A DNA stretch of 64,000 bases from Noviluteimonas sp052115395. Its GTDB lineage: Bacteria > Pseudomonadota > Gammaproteobacteria > Xanthomonadales > Xanthomonadaceae. The translations under genes and the position numbers were made by a program. The notes below the pieces were generated by a model. That model saw only the letters and a list, made by a program, of their open reading frames with translations. It ran no database searches and was not told the origin of the DNA. Position 1 is the first letter of the stretch. Every line of letters starts with the position of its first letter. Where the stretch lies: the NCBI GenBank assembly GCA_052115395.1, contig JBFRGO010000002.1; one strand, given 5' to 3'. Of this stretch, positions 26,691 through 35,417 are shown in pieces.

Positions 26691-27716
26691 TCAGGCGGCC
26701 TGCCCGGTAATGGCGGCGTGGACGGTGGTGCTGCAGTCTGACGCCACTTCGGCGGCCGCAACGTGCATGGGTCGCAGTCCAAGGCGTTCGAACAACCGTT
26801 GGTCGTGCTCGGTGTCCGGGTTGCCGGTGGTCAGCAGCTTCTCGCCGTAGAAGATCGAGTTGGCGCCGGCCGCGAAGCACAGGGCCTGCAGCTCGTCGCT
26901 CATCGTCTCGCGGCCGGCCGAGAGGCGGACCATCGAGCGCGGCATGAGGATCCGGGCGACGGCGATCGTGCGGACGAATTCGAACGGATCCAACACCGCG
27001 GTCCCGGCCAGCGGCGTGCCCGCGACCTGCACGAGGCGATTGATCGGCACCGAATCGGGGTGTGCGGGAAGCGTGGCCAGCGTGTGCAGCAGGCCGGCGC
27101 GCTGTTCGCGCGATTCGCCCATGCCGACGATGCCGCCGCAACAGGTCTTCATGCCCGCGTCGCGCACGTGCGACAGCGTGTCCAGCCGATCCTGAAGCTC
27201 GCGCGTGTGGATGATTTCACCGTAGAAGTCCGGCGCGGTGTCGATGTTGTGGTTGTAGTAGTCCAGGCCGGCGTCGCGCAGGGCGTTGGCCTGGTCGCCG
27301 GTGAGCATGCCCAGCGTCGCGCAGGTCTCCAGGCCGAGCGCCTTCACCTCGCGAATCATCGCGGCGACCTTCGGGATGTCGCGGTCCTTCGGCGAACGCC
27401 ACGCGGCGCCCATGCAGAAGCGCGAGGCGCCGGCATCGCGCGCCTGGCGAGCCTTGGCGACCACGTCTTCGGTGCTCATCAGCTTCGTGGCTTCCACGCC
27501 CGTGTGGTAGCGCGCGGCCTGCGGGCAATAGCCGCAATCTTCGGGGCAGCCGCCGGTCTTCACGGACAACAGCGTGGAGACCTGGACTTCCGTCGGGTCG
27601 AAATGTTCGCGATGGACCGTGCCGGCGCGATGCAGCAGCTCGGTGAAGGGCAGCGCGAACAGCGCGAGGACTTCGTCGCGGGACCAATCGGTGCGCACTT
27701 GGCTGACAGCAGGCAT
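26691..27716 (-). CDS. bioB: Biotin synthase
   Basis: Radical-SAM enzyme that inserts sulphur into dethiobiotin, the final step of biotin synthesis. The 341-residue protein carries the radical-SAM cluster cysteines C57, C61 and C64 in GGCPEDCGYCPQ. The ATG at 27716 gives MPAVSQVRTDWSRDEV, a normal N-terminus. It is the first gene of the bio operon. The start lies only 49 bases from the divergent comF start. A TTGACA element at 27782-27777 (minus strand) has a poor -10 (CAGACT) at 17-bp spacing and is only a weak promoter candidate. Confidence 0.97.
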   Translation of the reverse strand: MPAVSQVRTDWSRDEVLALFALPFTELLHRAGTVHREHFDPTEVQVSTLLSVKTGGCPEDCGYCPQAARYHTGVEATKLMSTEDVVAKARQARDAGASRFCMGAAWRSPKDRDIPKVAAMIREVKALGLETCATLGMLTGDQANALRDAGLDYYNHNIDTAPDFYGEIIHTRELQDRLDTLSHVRDAGMKTCCGGIVGMGESREQRAGLLHTLATLPAHPDSVPINRLVQVAGTPLAGTAVLDPFEFVRTIAVARILMPRSMVRLSAGRETMSDELQALCFAAGANSIFYGEKLLTTGNPDTEHDQRLFERLGLRPMHVAAAEVASDCSTTVHAAITGQAA

Positions 27717-27765
27717 GGGAGTTTCCCGACAGCAATGGCAATACAGGCCGGGCAGTCTGGAAACC

Positions 27766-28515
27766 ATGTCAGTCGCTGTCAACCAACTCCCGGTGCCGCA
27801 GGTTGACGGGCTCCGCGCCCGCCTCGGGTTCTGGCTGCGCAACGATGCCAGCCGCCTGCTCTGGCCCAGCCGGTGCCTGGCCTGCCGCGCGCCCGGCATC
27901 GCAGGGATGGATCTGTGCGCCGCATGCGAGCGCGCCTTGCCGCGGATGCCGGCCGCTTGCCTGCGGTGCGCACTGCCGCTTCCGGTCTCGGGCAGGTGCG
28001 GGGCGTGTCGCCGGCGCCCGCCACCGCTGCAGGAGGTCCGCGCGGCCTGCCTCTACGCGGCGCCGGTCGATCGGCTGCTGCCGCGCTTCAAGTTCCATGA
28101 CGATCTCGCCGCGGGCCGCCTGCTCTCGCAACTGATGGCGGAGGCCTTCGCCGGGCTGCCACGGCCCGATGCGCTGCTCGCCGTTCCGCTGCATACCGGG
28201 CGCCTGCGTTCGCGTGGCTACGACCAGGCGCTGGAACTCGCGCGGCCGCTGTCGCGGGCGCTGCAGGTCCCGCTGCTCGCCGGCGTCCTGGCGCGCACGC
28301 GGGCGACGGCCCCGCAAACCGAACGCGCGGCCGCGGCGCGGCGGCGCAATGTACGGCGCGCCTTTGCGGTGCGGAGCGACGCGGCCATTCCCGCGCATGT
28401 CGTGCTGGTCGACGACGTCATGACCACCGGCGCCACGCTCCACGCGGCCGCCGAAGCCTTGCTGCGCGCCGGTGCGCATCGCGTCGATGCGTGGGTGTGC
28501 GCGCGCGTGCCATGA
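27766..28515 (+). CDS. comF: ComF-family phosphoribosyltransferase-like protein
   Basis: ComF/GntX-family protein of 249 residues linked to DNA uptake or use of DNA as a nutrient. The N-terminal part has two zinc-finger-like cysteine pairs (CLACRAP with LCAAC, and CLRC with CGACRRR). The C-terminal half is a phosphoribosyltransferase domain with the PRPP-binding motif VVLVDDVMTTGAT. The start at 27766 (MSVAVNQLPV) fits the short bioB-comF divergent gap. Its stop lies four bases from the end of convergent ubiA. Confidence 0.88.
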   Translation: MSVAVNQLPVPQVDGLRARLGFWLRNDASRLLWPSRCLACRAPGIAGMDLCAACERALPRMPAACLRCALPLPVSGRCGACRRRPPPLQEVRAACLYAAPVDRLLPRFKFHDDLAAGRLLSQLMAEAFAGLPRPDALLAVPLHTGRLRSRGYDQALELARPLSRALQVPLLAGVLARTRATAPQTERAAAARRRNVRRAFAVRSDAAIPAHVVLVDDVMTTGATLHAAAEALLRAGAHRVDAWVCARVP

Positions 28516-28519
28516 GGAC

Positions 28520-29434
28520 TTAGTGGTGAGAGGCCTGCCAATACGCGACGGCGATCCCGGCGAACACGCTCATGCCCACCCACTGGTTGTGCAGGAAGGC
28601 GCGGAAACAAGCGTCGCGTTCGCGATGTCTTGCGATGACGAATTGATACGCGACCAACGCACCAGCGACCCCCAGGCCGATCCAGTACGCCATCCCCAGC
28701 CCCGCCTGCCGGCCCACCAGCCACAGCGCGAAGAACGTCGCCGCAAACAACACGCCCTGCGCGATCAGGTCCATCTCGCCGAACAGGATGGCGGTGGACT
28801 TCGCGCCCGCACGCAGGTCGTCGTCGCGGTCGACCATCGCATACCAGGTGTCGTAGGCCGTGGCCCACAGGATGTTCGCGCCGTAGAGCACCCAGGCGAT
28901 CGGCGGCACTTCGCCGCGCACCGCCGCGAAGGCCATCGGGATGCCCCATCCGAAGGCCAGCCCCAGGTAAACCTGCGGCAGGTAGGTGTAGCGCTTGAGG
29001 TAGGGATAGCTGGCGGCGAGCAGGACGCCGACGGCGCTCATCCAGATCGTGAGCCGATTCATCGTCAGCACCAGCGCGAAAGCGGCCAACATCAGCACGG
29101 CGAATACGAGCAACGCCTCGCGCCCGCGCACCTTGCCCGATGCGAGCGGGCGGTCGCGCGTGCGTTCGACCTGCGGGTCGAGCCAGCGGTCGGCGTAGTC
29201 GTTGATCACGCAGCCCCCCGAGCGCGTGAGCCACACGCCCAGGGTGAAGACGATCAGGGTCCACAACGGCGGAATGCCTTCGGCGGCGACCCACAGGCCC
29301 CACCATGTCGGCCACAACAGCAGCAGCCAGCCGATCGGCCGGTCGCCGCGCACCAGCTTCCAGTATTGCCCCAGGCGCTCGCGCCAAAGCGGCACCGGCG
29401 GCGGGATCGGCACGTAGTCGCGTTCGTAGCTCAT
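28520..29434 (-). CDS. ubiA: 4-hydroxybenzoate polyprenyltransferase
   Basis: Inner-membrane prenyltransferase that attaches the polyprenyl chain to 4-hydroxybenzoate in ubiquinone synthesis. The 304-residue protein has eight or nine hydrophobic helices and both Asp-rich motifs that bind Mg and diphosphate: NDYADRWLD followed by RTRDRPL, and DRDDDLRAGAKSTAI. The start MSYERDYVPIP at 29434 is the first credible one; the longer frame crosses the tRNA gene. It is divergent from the tRNA-Arg gene and convergent with comF. Confidence 0.95.
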   Translation of the reverse strand: MSYERDYVPIPPPVPLWRERLGQYWKLVRGDRPIGWLLLLWPTWWGLWVAAEGIPPLWTLIVFTLGVWLTRSGGCVINDYADRWLDPQVERTRDRPLASGKVRGREALLVFAVLMLAAFALVLTMNRLTIWMSAVGVLLAASYPYLKRYTYLPQVYLGLAFGWGIPMAFAAVRGEVPPIAWVLYGANILWATAYDTWYAMVDRDDDLRAGAKSTAILFGEMDLIAQGVLFAATFFALWLVGRQAGLGMAYWIGLGVAGALVAYQFVIARHRERDACFRAFLHNQWVGMSVFAGIAVAYWQASHH

Positions 29435-29497
29435 GGTCCTGTCGCCTGTGTGCGAGAATGCGCGCCCCCCGGCCCCCGTGGGGTGTTCCATCGCGAT

Positions 29498-29574
29498 GCG
29501 CCCGTAGCTCAGCCGGATAGAGTAGTGGCTTCCGAAGCCATTGGTCGGGGGTTCGAATCCCTCCGGGCGCGCCA
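29498..29574 (+). tRNA. tRNA-Arg (anticodon CCG)
   Basis: A 77-nt cloverleaf with the 3' CCA encoded. The acceptor stem GCGCCCG pairs with CGGGCGC. The D-arm contains AGCTCAGCCGGATAGAG and the T-arm GGTTCGAATCC. The anticodon loop TTCCGAA has anticodon CCG, decoding the Arg codon CGG, which is frequent in this GC-rich genome. A run of Ts follows directly (CCATTTTTTTCG), a likely simple termination signal. Confidence 0.97.
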
Positions 29575-29689
29575 TTTTTTTCGTCCCCGCGGGGTCGTCG
29601 GCGCCCGTGGCTCGCGCCCGCCGTGCCCTTCTGGAATAATCCCCGGCTCTTTGTTGGCTTTTGCGCGGCAACGCGCCCCTGGACGGATC

Positions 29690-30205
29690 GTGCGCAACTA
29701 CGACCTCGACTTCCTCAAGAAATTCTCGATGGTGCTCGGCATCCTGGCCGCGCTCACCCTCTCCCTGATCCTGTTCGCGCATCACCTGCAGGGCACGCTG
29801 GTGCCCGAGCAGGATCCGGCGGTGGCCAAGCGCACGCTGGCCCGCATCGCGCCTGCCGGCGCGGTGTACGCCGGGCAGACCGGTGCGGCGGCGCAAGCCG
29901 CGGCCGTCGCTGCCGCTGCCGCGAAGGCCTCCTCGCAAGTCGCCTACGGCGGCACGAAGGACGGCGCGACGATCTTCGGCAACCTCTGCACCGGCTGCCA
30001 CACCTCCGGTGCCGGCGGCGCCCCGACCCTGACGGCGGCCGGCATCGGCGCGCGCGCCAGCAAGGGCAAGGACACGCTGTACAAGCACGCGATCGAAGGC
30101 TTCACCGGCACCGCCGGCCACATGCCCCCGAAGGGCGGCAACCCGGCGCTGTCCGACGACCAGGTCAAGGCCACGGTCGACTGGATGCTCGCGAACGTGA
30201 AGTAA
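29690..30205 (+). CDS. Membrane-anchored cytochrome c5-type protein
   Basis: A 171-residue c-type cytochrome. A GTG at 29690 is the best start (VRNYDLDFLKKF), giving a cytoplasmic N-terminus, a transmembrane anchor at about residues 13-33, an Ala-rich linker (about 55-80) and a class I haem domain. The haem motif is CTGCH, and the axial Met is probably in GHMPPKGG. The anchor has no cleavage site, so the haem domain should face the periplasm attached to the membrane. It is likely an electron carrier for a terminal oxidase. A strong terminator follows at 30236. Confidence 0.88.
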   Translation: MRNYDLDFLKKFSMVLGILAALTLSLILFAHHLQGTLVPEQDPAVAKRTLARIAPAGAVYAGQTGAAAQAAAVAAAAAKASSQVAYGGTKDGATIFGNLCTGCHTSGAGGAPTLTAAGIGARASKGKDTLYKHAIEGFTGTAGHMPPKGGNPALSDDQVKATVDWMLANVK

Positions 30206-30235
30206 CACCGGTCCTGCGAACGCAGCACTCTGCAG

Positions 30236-30263
30236 AACGCCGCCCCCGGGCGGCGTTTTTCTT
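30236..30263 (+). terminator. Rho-independent terminator after the cytochrome c gene
   Basis: Perfect ten-base stem AACGCCGCCC/GGGCGGCGTT with a two-base loop as written, followed by TTTTTCTTT. It lies 31 bases after the cytochrome stop. Confidence 0.88.
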
Positions 30264-30308
30264 TCCGGCTTCCCGCGGCGACAACCCGCCCTGCGGCATC
30301 ATTCGCGC

Positions 30309-30992
30309 ATGACCGCCCCCATCCCCCCCGGCGTCGCCCCCGCCGACCATGCCTTCACCATCGACGGCCCGGCCGGCGCGATCGAAGCCGCCTGCGACGA
30401 CCCCGAAGACGGCGCCCTGCAGCTGCCCATCATCGCCGTGCTCTGCCACCCGCTCCCGACCGAGGGCGGCACGATGCACAACAAGGTGGTGACGATGGCG
30501 GCGCGCGCGCTGCGCGAATGCGGCGCCAAGACCATTCGATTCAACTTCCGCGGCACGGGCCAGTCGGCGGGCACCTTCGACGAAGGCCAGGGCGAATCCG
30601 ACGACCTGCGCGCAGTCGTTGCGTACGCGCGCGAGAAATTCCCGTCGCACACGCTGTGGCTCGGCGGCTTCAGCTTCGGTGCGTACGTCTCCTACAAGTG
30701 CGCGCACGCACTGCAACCGGGCCTGTTGTTGTCGATCGCGCCGCCGGTGGGCCGCAACTGGCGCTTCGACGACATCCCGCATCCCAACTGCCCGTGGATC
30801 GTGATCCAGGGCGAAGAGGACGAAATCGTCGACGCGCAGGCGGTGAAGGCCTGGGTCGCGACGCTGCAGCCGCAGCCCGAATTCGTCTCGATGCCCGACA
30901 CCAGCCACTTCTTCCACCGCAAGCTCATGGACCTGCGCGGCGCGATCAAATCCGCCGTGCGCCCGTGGTTGCCGGACCCGGCGAACGGATGA
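30309..30992 (+). CDS. Alpha/beta hydrolase
   Basis: A 227-residue cytoplasmic alpha/beta hydrolase of the small dienelactone-hydrolase/CocE-like type. The nucleophile is the Ser in GGFSFGAY. The segment AVLCHPLPTEGGTMHNKVV near the oxyanion hole is typical of this conserved bacterial family. A probable Asp (QGEEDEIVD) and His (PDTSHFFHRKL) complete the triad. Its stop codon overlaps the zapE start (ATGA), so the two are co-translated. The natural substrate is unknown. Confidence 0.88.
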   Translation: MTAPIPPGVAPADHAFTIDGPAGAIEAACDDPEDGALQLPIIAVLCHPLPTEGGTMHNKVVTMAARALRECGAKTIRFNFRGTGQSAGTFDEGQGESDDLRAVVAYAREKFPSHTLWLGGFSFGAYVSYKCAHALQPGLLLSIAPPVGRNWRFDDIPHPNCPWIVIQGEEDEIVDAQAVKAWVATLQPQPEFVSMPDTSHFFHRKLMDLRGAIKSAVRPWLPDPANG

Positions 30993-32086
30993 GCACGCAC
31001 CCGAATCCGTCGGCGGCCTACGCCGCCGGCGTCGCGCGCGGCGAATGGGAGGACGATGTGGCACAGCATGCGGCGCTGCGCGAACTCGACCGATTGCACG
31101 ATGCATTGCGCGCACCCGTCGCCAACGGCGGCCTGCTCTCGCGCCTGTTCGGGAGCGACGCACCGGAAGCGCCGCGTGGCCTCTATCTCTGGGGCGGCGT
31201 GGGCCGCGGCAAGACCTTCCTGATCGATCTGTTCTACGACGGCCTGCCGATCGCCGAAAAGCGCCGCACGCATTTCCACCGCTTCATGCGCGAAGTCCAC
31301 GAAGGCCTGCGCGCACATGCGGGCGAACGCGATCCGCTGGCAGCGATCGCGAAACAATGGCGCGCCACCTTGCGCGTGATCGTGCTCGATGAATTCTTCG
31401 TCAGCGACATCGGCGACGCGATGTTGCTCGCGCGCCTGCTCGAACGCCTGTTCGCCGAAGGTGTCGTGCTCGTGACCAGTTCGAACGCCGCGCCCGTCGA
31501 CCTGTACAAGGACGGCCTGCAACGTGCGCGTTTCCTGCCCGCGATCCAGTTGATCCAGGACCATTGCGCGGCGGTGTTCCTCGACAGCCCGCAGGATTAC
31601 CGACTGCGCGCGCTGACGCGTTCACCGGTCTATCGCGCGCCGCTGGATGCGCAGTCCGACGCCTGGTTGCACGAACGCTGGGAGACGCTGAGCCATGCGT
31701 GCCCGCGCGAGGACGAGCCCTTCGTCGTCGACGGTCGCACAATCGCCGCGCGGGGGCGCGTCGAAGGCATGGGGTGGTTCGATTTCGCCGCGCTGTGCGA
31801 AGGACCGCGCGGGACGTCGGACTACATCGAAATCGCGCGCGAATGCCACACGCTGCTGCTGGGCGGCATCCCGAAATTTTCCGCGACGAACGACGATGCC
31901 GCGCGCCGCTTCGTCAACCTGGTCGACGAGTTGTACGACCGCCACGTCAACCTGGTCTGCACCGCCGATGCGCTGCCGATGGATCTGTACGCGGGCGACC
32001 GGCTGGTCGCCGCGTTCGAACGCACGGCCTCGCGACTGGTGGAAATGCAGTCCGCCGACTACCTGGCGCAGGAGCACCGCGCCTAG
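30989..32086 (+). CDS. zapE: Cell-division ATPase ZapE (AFG1 family)
   Basis: AFG1-type AAA+ ATPase of 365 residues. In E. coli ZapE associates with the Z-ring late in division and under oxygen-poor conditions. Walker A is GGVGRGKT at residues 69-76; Walker B is VIVLDEFFV. Further family blocks are VTSSNAAPVDLYKDGLQR and CTADALPMDLYAGDRL. The start overlaps the preceding hydrolase stop by four bases. The end shares the tetranucleotide CTAG with the stop of the convergent permease, so both stop codons lie within four bases. Confidence 0.93.
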   Translation: MSTHPNPSAAYAAGVARGEWEDDVAQHAALRELDRLHDALRAPVANGGLLSRLFGSDAPEAPRGLYLWGGVGRGKTFLIDLFYDGLPIAEKRRTHFHRFMREVHEGLRAHAGERDPLAAIAKQWRATLRVIVLDEFFVSDIGDAMLLARLLERLFAEGVVLVTSSNAAPVDLYKDGLQRARFLPAIQLIQDHCAAVFLDSPQDYRLRALTRSPVYRAPLDAQSDAWLHERWETLSHACPREDEPFVVDGRTIAARGRVEGMGWFDFAALCEGPRGTSDYIEIARECHTLLLGGIPKFSATNDDAARRFVNLVDELYDRHVNLVCTADALPMDLYAGDRLVAAFERTASRLVEMQSADYLAQEHRA

Positions 32087-33423
32087 GCAGTGCGTCGGCG
32101 ATTGAAGTGCAAGCCCGCGTAGATGGCCACCAATACCGCGAGCGCGACACCGATCGCCGTGAGTTCCTTCTGCGTCAGCGTGAACACCACCAGCACCATC
32201 GACGCGATGGCGATCAGCGGAATGACCGGGCCGCCCGGCAACACGAAGGGCGTGTCGCCGCGTTCGCGCAGATCCTTGCGCTGCGCCCACCACGCCGCGA
32301 TGCTCACCAGGCCGTACACCAGGCAGATCGCGCCGCCGGAAATCAGGGCGAGCGTGTCGAAGCTGCCGGCGATCGCCAGGATCCACGCCGGCACCGCGTG
32401 CGCGATCAGCGCGTTCATCGGTACGCGGTGCGTCGCGGTCACGCGGCCGAACATGCGCGGCAGGTAGCCGTCGCGGCCGAGCGCGTACACCAGGCGCGAG
32501 GTACCGAGCAGGTTGCCCATCATGAAGCCGGTCATCGAAATGCAGGCGGTGATCAGCAGCAGGACGCGCGCCGGCGTCCACAACGCACCTGCGGTATCGG
32601 CCACGGGCACCTTGCTCGCGCCCAGCGCCGTCGTCCCGAGCACGCCCTGCCCGACGATCTGCAGGCCGAGATAGAGCAGCACGACGAGCAGGATCGCGGC
32701 GACCGTCGCGCGCGGCACGTTGCGCGAGGGATCGCGCAATTCGCCCGAGGGCACCAGCGCGGTTTCCATCCCAGAGTAGGCGAACATCACCAGCGCCATC
32801 GATGCACCGAGCGCGGTCCACGACGGCACGGCGCCGACGGCGAAACTCACCTGGCTCCAATCGACGAACCAGATGCCGATCGCGGCCAGCAGGAACAGGG
32901 GCGTGAGCTTGAGCGTCGCCAGCGCGACGATCGCGCGCGCGCCCAACTTCACACCGAAAGCATTCAACGCGAACAGCGCGGCATAGACGCCCGTGATCAA
33001 CAGCGCGCGCGGCACAGGCCCGGCGAGTGCGGGCACGAGGTTGGCGACCTGTTCGGACAGCGCCGCGGCGACGCCCGCGCTGGAGGTGATGTTGCTGATC
33101 CACATCAGCGCGCCCGCGATGAAGCCGGCGAACTGGCCGAAGGCCGCGGTCAGGTAGGTATACGGCCCGCCCGTGGCGGACACGCGGCTGCCGACGGCCG
33201 CGAAACACAAGGCGATCGGGATGATGGCCAGCGCACCGGCGATCAGCGCGATGGGCGCGGCGATGCCCACTTGCGTCGACAACGCGGCCGGCATACGGAA
33301 GATGCCGCCGCCGATGATCACGTTGATGACCGCCGCGGTGAGCGCGAAGGTACCGACGGCGCGGATGAGTGCGGCCTCGCCCTGGACGGCGCCGAGCGCG
33401 GGTTGCTGCGAACGCTGGTCCAT
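32083..33423 (-). CDS. Amino-acid permease (APC superfamily)
   Basis: A 446-residue permease with about twelve transmembrane helices. The first helix carries the APC substrate-site pattern (VINVIIGGGIFRMP), and helix 6 has FAYSGMETALVPSGEL. It probably imports or exchanges an amino acid or amine; the exact substrate cannot be told. The start MDQRSQQPAL at 33423 follows the usual short cytoplasmic N-terminus. The longer frame has no family support. It diverges from queF with a 76-base gap and is convergent with zapE. Confidence 0.9.
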   Translation of the reverse strand: MDQRSQQPALGAVQGEAALIRAVGTFALTAAVINVIIGGGIFRMPAALSTQVGIAAPIALIAGALAIIPIALCFAAVGSRVSATGGPYTYLTAAFGQFAGFIAGALMWISNITSSAGVAAALSEQVANLVPALAGPVPRALLITGVYAALFALNAFGVKLGARAIVALATLKLTPLFLLAAIGIWFVDWSQVSFAVGAVPSWTALGASMALVMFAYSGMETALVPSGELRDPSRNVPRATVAAILLVVLLYLGLQIVGQGVLGTTALGASKVPVADTAGALWTPARVLLLITACISMTGFMMGNLLGTSRLVYALGRDGYLPRMFGRVTATHRVPMNALIAHAVPAWILAIAGSFDTLALISGGAICLVYGLVSIAAWWAQRKDLRERGDTPFVLPGGPVIPLIAIASMVLVVFTLTQKELTAIGVALAVLVAIYAGLHFNRRRTA

Positions 33424-33499
33424 CGTGGAACTCCCCTGGTGACGGCCGAGCGTCGCACAGGACACGCGCCGAGCGCGAGCCCCCTCGTAGAATGCGCGC

Positions 33500-34315
33500 A
33501 TGACGTCCCAAGAATTGCCGCTCGGCCGCCCGGTCGACTACCCGCGCCATTACGACCCCGGCCTGCTGTTCCCCATCGCGCGCGCGCTGGGGCGCACCGC
33601 GCTGTCGCTGCCCGCGACGGGCGCGCTGCCCTTCGCCGGCCACGACCGCTGGCACGCCTATGAACTGTCGTGGCTCGATGCGCGGGGCAAGCCGATCGTG
33701 CGGACGGCGACGTTCACGGTGCCCGCCGATTCACCGAACCTGATCGAATCCAAGTCGCTGAAGCTCTACCTGAATTCGTACAACGCAACGCGCTTCGACA
33801 GCGACGCAGACGTGCGCGAGCGCATCGCGGCCGACCTGGCGCAAGTCGCCGGTGCGCCGGTCGACGTGCGGTTCGGCTTGCCGCCGATGGTGGGCGACGA
33901 AGACGACGTGATCGACCTGGACACACTCGAAGTCGACATCGACGATTACGGCCCGCCGAACGCGGCGTATCTGGCGTGCATGGGCGAAGTCGTCGAGGCG
34001 CGCGTGCGTTGCGCGCTGCTGAAATCCAATTGCCCGGTGACCGGCCAACCGGACTGGGCCGAGGTGCGCATCGATTACCGCGGCCCGCGCATCGAGGGCG
34101 AAGGCCTGCTGCGTTACCTGATCAGCTTCCGCGACCACGCCGAATTCCACGAGCAGTGCGTCGAACGCATCTACACCGACCTCATCGGGCGTTGCCGCCC
34201 GGAACGTTTGTCGGTCGAAGCGCTCTACACGCGCCGCGGCGGCCTGGACATCAATCCCTGGCGCGGCACGCCGGGTTTGTCGCCGCCGCCGGCGGTGCGT
34301 GCGTTGCGCCAATGA
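33500..34315 (+). CDS. queF: NADPH-dependent 7-cyano-7-deazaguanine reductase
   Basis: Reduces preQ0 to preQ1 in queuosine tRNA modification. The 271-residue protein is the long (E. coli-like, tandem T-fold) form. The catalytic Cys178 and Asp185 lie in SNCPVTGQPDW, and the QueF motif with Glu83 is ESKSLKLYLNS. The start at 33500 gives a standard N-terminus. The rest of the queuosine pathway is not in this window. A LysM gene follows 80 bases later. Confidence 0.95.
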   Translation: MTSQELPLGRPVDYPRHYDPGLLFPIARALGRTALSLPATGALPFAGHDRWHAYELSWLDARGKPIVRTATFTVPADSPNLIESKSLKLYLNSYNATRFDSDADVRERIAADLAQVAGAPVDVRFGLPPMVGDEDDVIDLDTLEVDIDDYGPPNAAYLACMGEVVEARVRCALLKSNCPVTGQPDWAEVRIDYRGPRIEGEGLLRYLISFRDHAEFHEQCVERIYTDLIGRCRPERLSVEALYTRRGGLDINPWRGTPGLSPPPAVRALRQ

Positions 34316-34395
34316 AGCCGTGAGGCTGCTTTAACGACGGCCGTGCTTCCCTGCCTCGTCCCCGGCCGCTCCCGTCGCCGGGGGGAGCACTGTCC

Positions 34396-34728
34396 ATGAC
34401 CAACGAAAAGAAGCCCGACTTCAGCGGCGTGCAGGGCACCGTCCGCGGCACCGAAGGCGTGGTGCCGGAAAAGCCCGATTTCAGCGGCGTCCAGGGCACC
34501 GTGCGTGGCGAAGGCCTCGCGCCCGAAGGCACGAGTTACACCGTGCAGAAGGGCGACACGCTTTCGCACATCGCCAAGGAACACTACGGCCGCGCGAGCA
34601 AGTGGAAGGCGATCTTCGATGCCAACCGCGACCAGCTCGACGACCCCGACCGCATCCAGCCCGGCCAGGTCCTCCAGATCCCGGCGATCGACACCGACGG
34701 CGACGGCCAGGCCAACGCGCCGCACTGA
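34396..34728 (+). CDS. LysM-domain protein with duplicated N-terminal motif
   Basis: A 110-residue protein. The motif KPDFSGVQGTVRG occurs twice, at about residues 6-18 and 26-38. A LysM domain follows (about 47-97, YTVQKGDTLSHIAKEHYG to IQPGQVLQIP), and an acidic DTDGDGQ tail resembles a calcium-binding loop. There is no signal peptide, so it is predicted to be cytoplasmic, like the potassium-binding protein Kbp (YgaU), but the BON domain of Kbp is absent. LysM domains bind peptidoglycan when exported; how this one would reach the wall is unclear. Confidence 0.87.
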   Translation: MTNEKKPDFSGVQGTVRGTEGVVPEKPDFSGVQGTVRGEGLAPEGTSYTVQKGDTLSHIAKEHYGRASKWKAIFDANRDQLDDPDRIQPGQVLQIPAIDTDGDGQANAPH

Positions 34729-34767
34729 ATCCCAAAGGCAATGCAACGCCCCAGCAAGGAGCTCCCC

Positions 34768-35274
34768 ATGAATCGCAATCGCGTCCTGCTTCCGCTCGCC
34801 GCCGCCCTGCTTGCCACCCTCGCGCTGGCCGGCTGCAAGAAGAAAGAAGCCTACGAAACGCCGACCACCTCCACGCCACCCCCCGCCGCCACGATGCCGG
34901 CGCCGGCACCCGCGCCGATGCCCTCGGTCGCCGCCGCGAGCGTGACCTCGGTCGATCTCGGCAAGGCCGCCGGCACCGACATGAAGATCACCGCGCCGAT
35001 GAGCAGCTTCGGCACGAAGGACAAGATCATCGCCGCGGTCGCCACGCACGTCGCCGATGCCGCCGCCACCGTGCCGGCGAAGGTCGGCGCGAAGTGGACG
35101 CATGTGGACAGCAGCCAGACGGTCAACGAAGAAGCCCGCGACGTCCAGCTCAAGGGCGACCAGACCTGGGATTTCGAGATCACCAACAGCAACCCGTGGC
35201 CGACCGGCAAGTACCGCGTGGAAGTGATGCTCGACGGTAAGGTCGTGCAGTCGCGCGACTTCGACGTGAAGTAA
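34768..35274 (+). CDS. Putative lipoprotein
   Basis: A 168-residue predicted lipoprotein. The ATG at 34768 is preferred over 34741 because AAGGAG precedes it at good spacing and the signal peptide starts there (MNRNRVLLPL). The lipobox is LAGC near residue 22, followed by three Lys residues. A Pro/Ala/Thr linker leads to a compact domain of about 110 residues with WTHVDSSQTVNEE and WDFEITNSNPWPTGKYRVEV, a beta-sandwich-like pattern. Function unknown. It may share a transcript with the LysM gene 39 bases upstream; a terminator follows. Confidence 0.85.
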   Translation: MNRNRVLLPLAAALLATLALAGCKKKEAYETPTTSTPPPAATMPAPAPAPMPSVAAASVTSVDLGKAAGTDMKITAPMSSFGTKDKIIAAVATHVADAAATVPAKVGAKWTHVDSSQTVNEEARDVQLKGDQTWDFEITNSNPWPTGKYRVEVMLDGKVVQSRDFDVK

Positions 35275-35296
35275 GCGGCCGCAACGTTTCGAGAAC

Positions 35297-35328
35297 GGGC
35301 GCGGCCTTGCGGTCGCGCCCTTCTTTTT
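35297..35328 (+). terminator. Rho-independent terminator after the lipoprotein gene
   Basis: Stem GGGCGCGGCC/GGTCGCGCCC with a TTGC loop, followed by TTCTTTTT. It lies 22 bases after the lipoprotein stop and separates that unit from icd. Confidence 0.88.
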
Positions 35329-35417
35329 GCCCGCAGTAGCCCCCGCGCGCAGGAACCGCGAAAATGGTCGACCCGGCGCCGCCGTCCGCGCCGCCTCCTC
35401 CTTTTCCGAGCGCGCGC

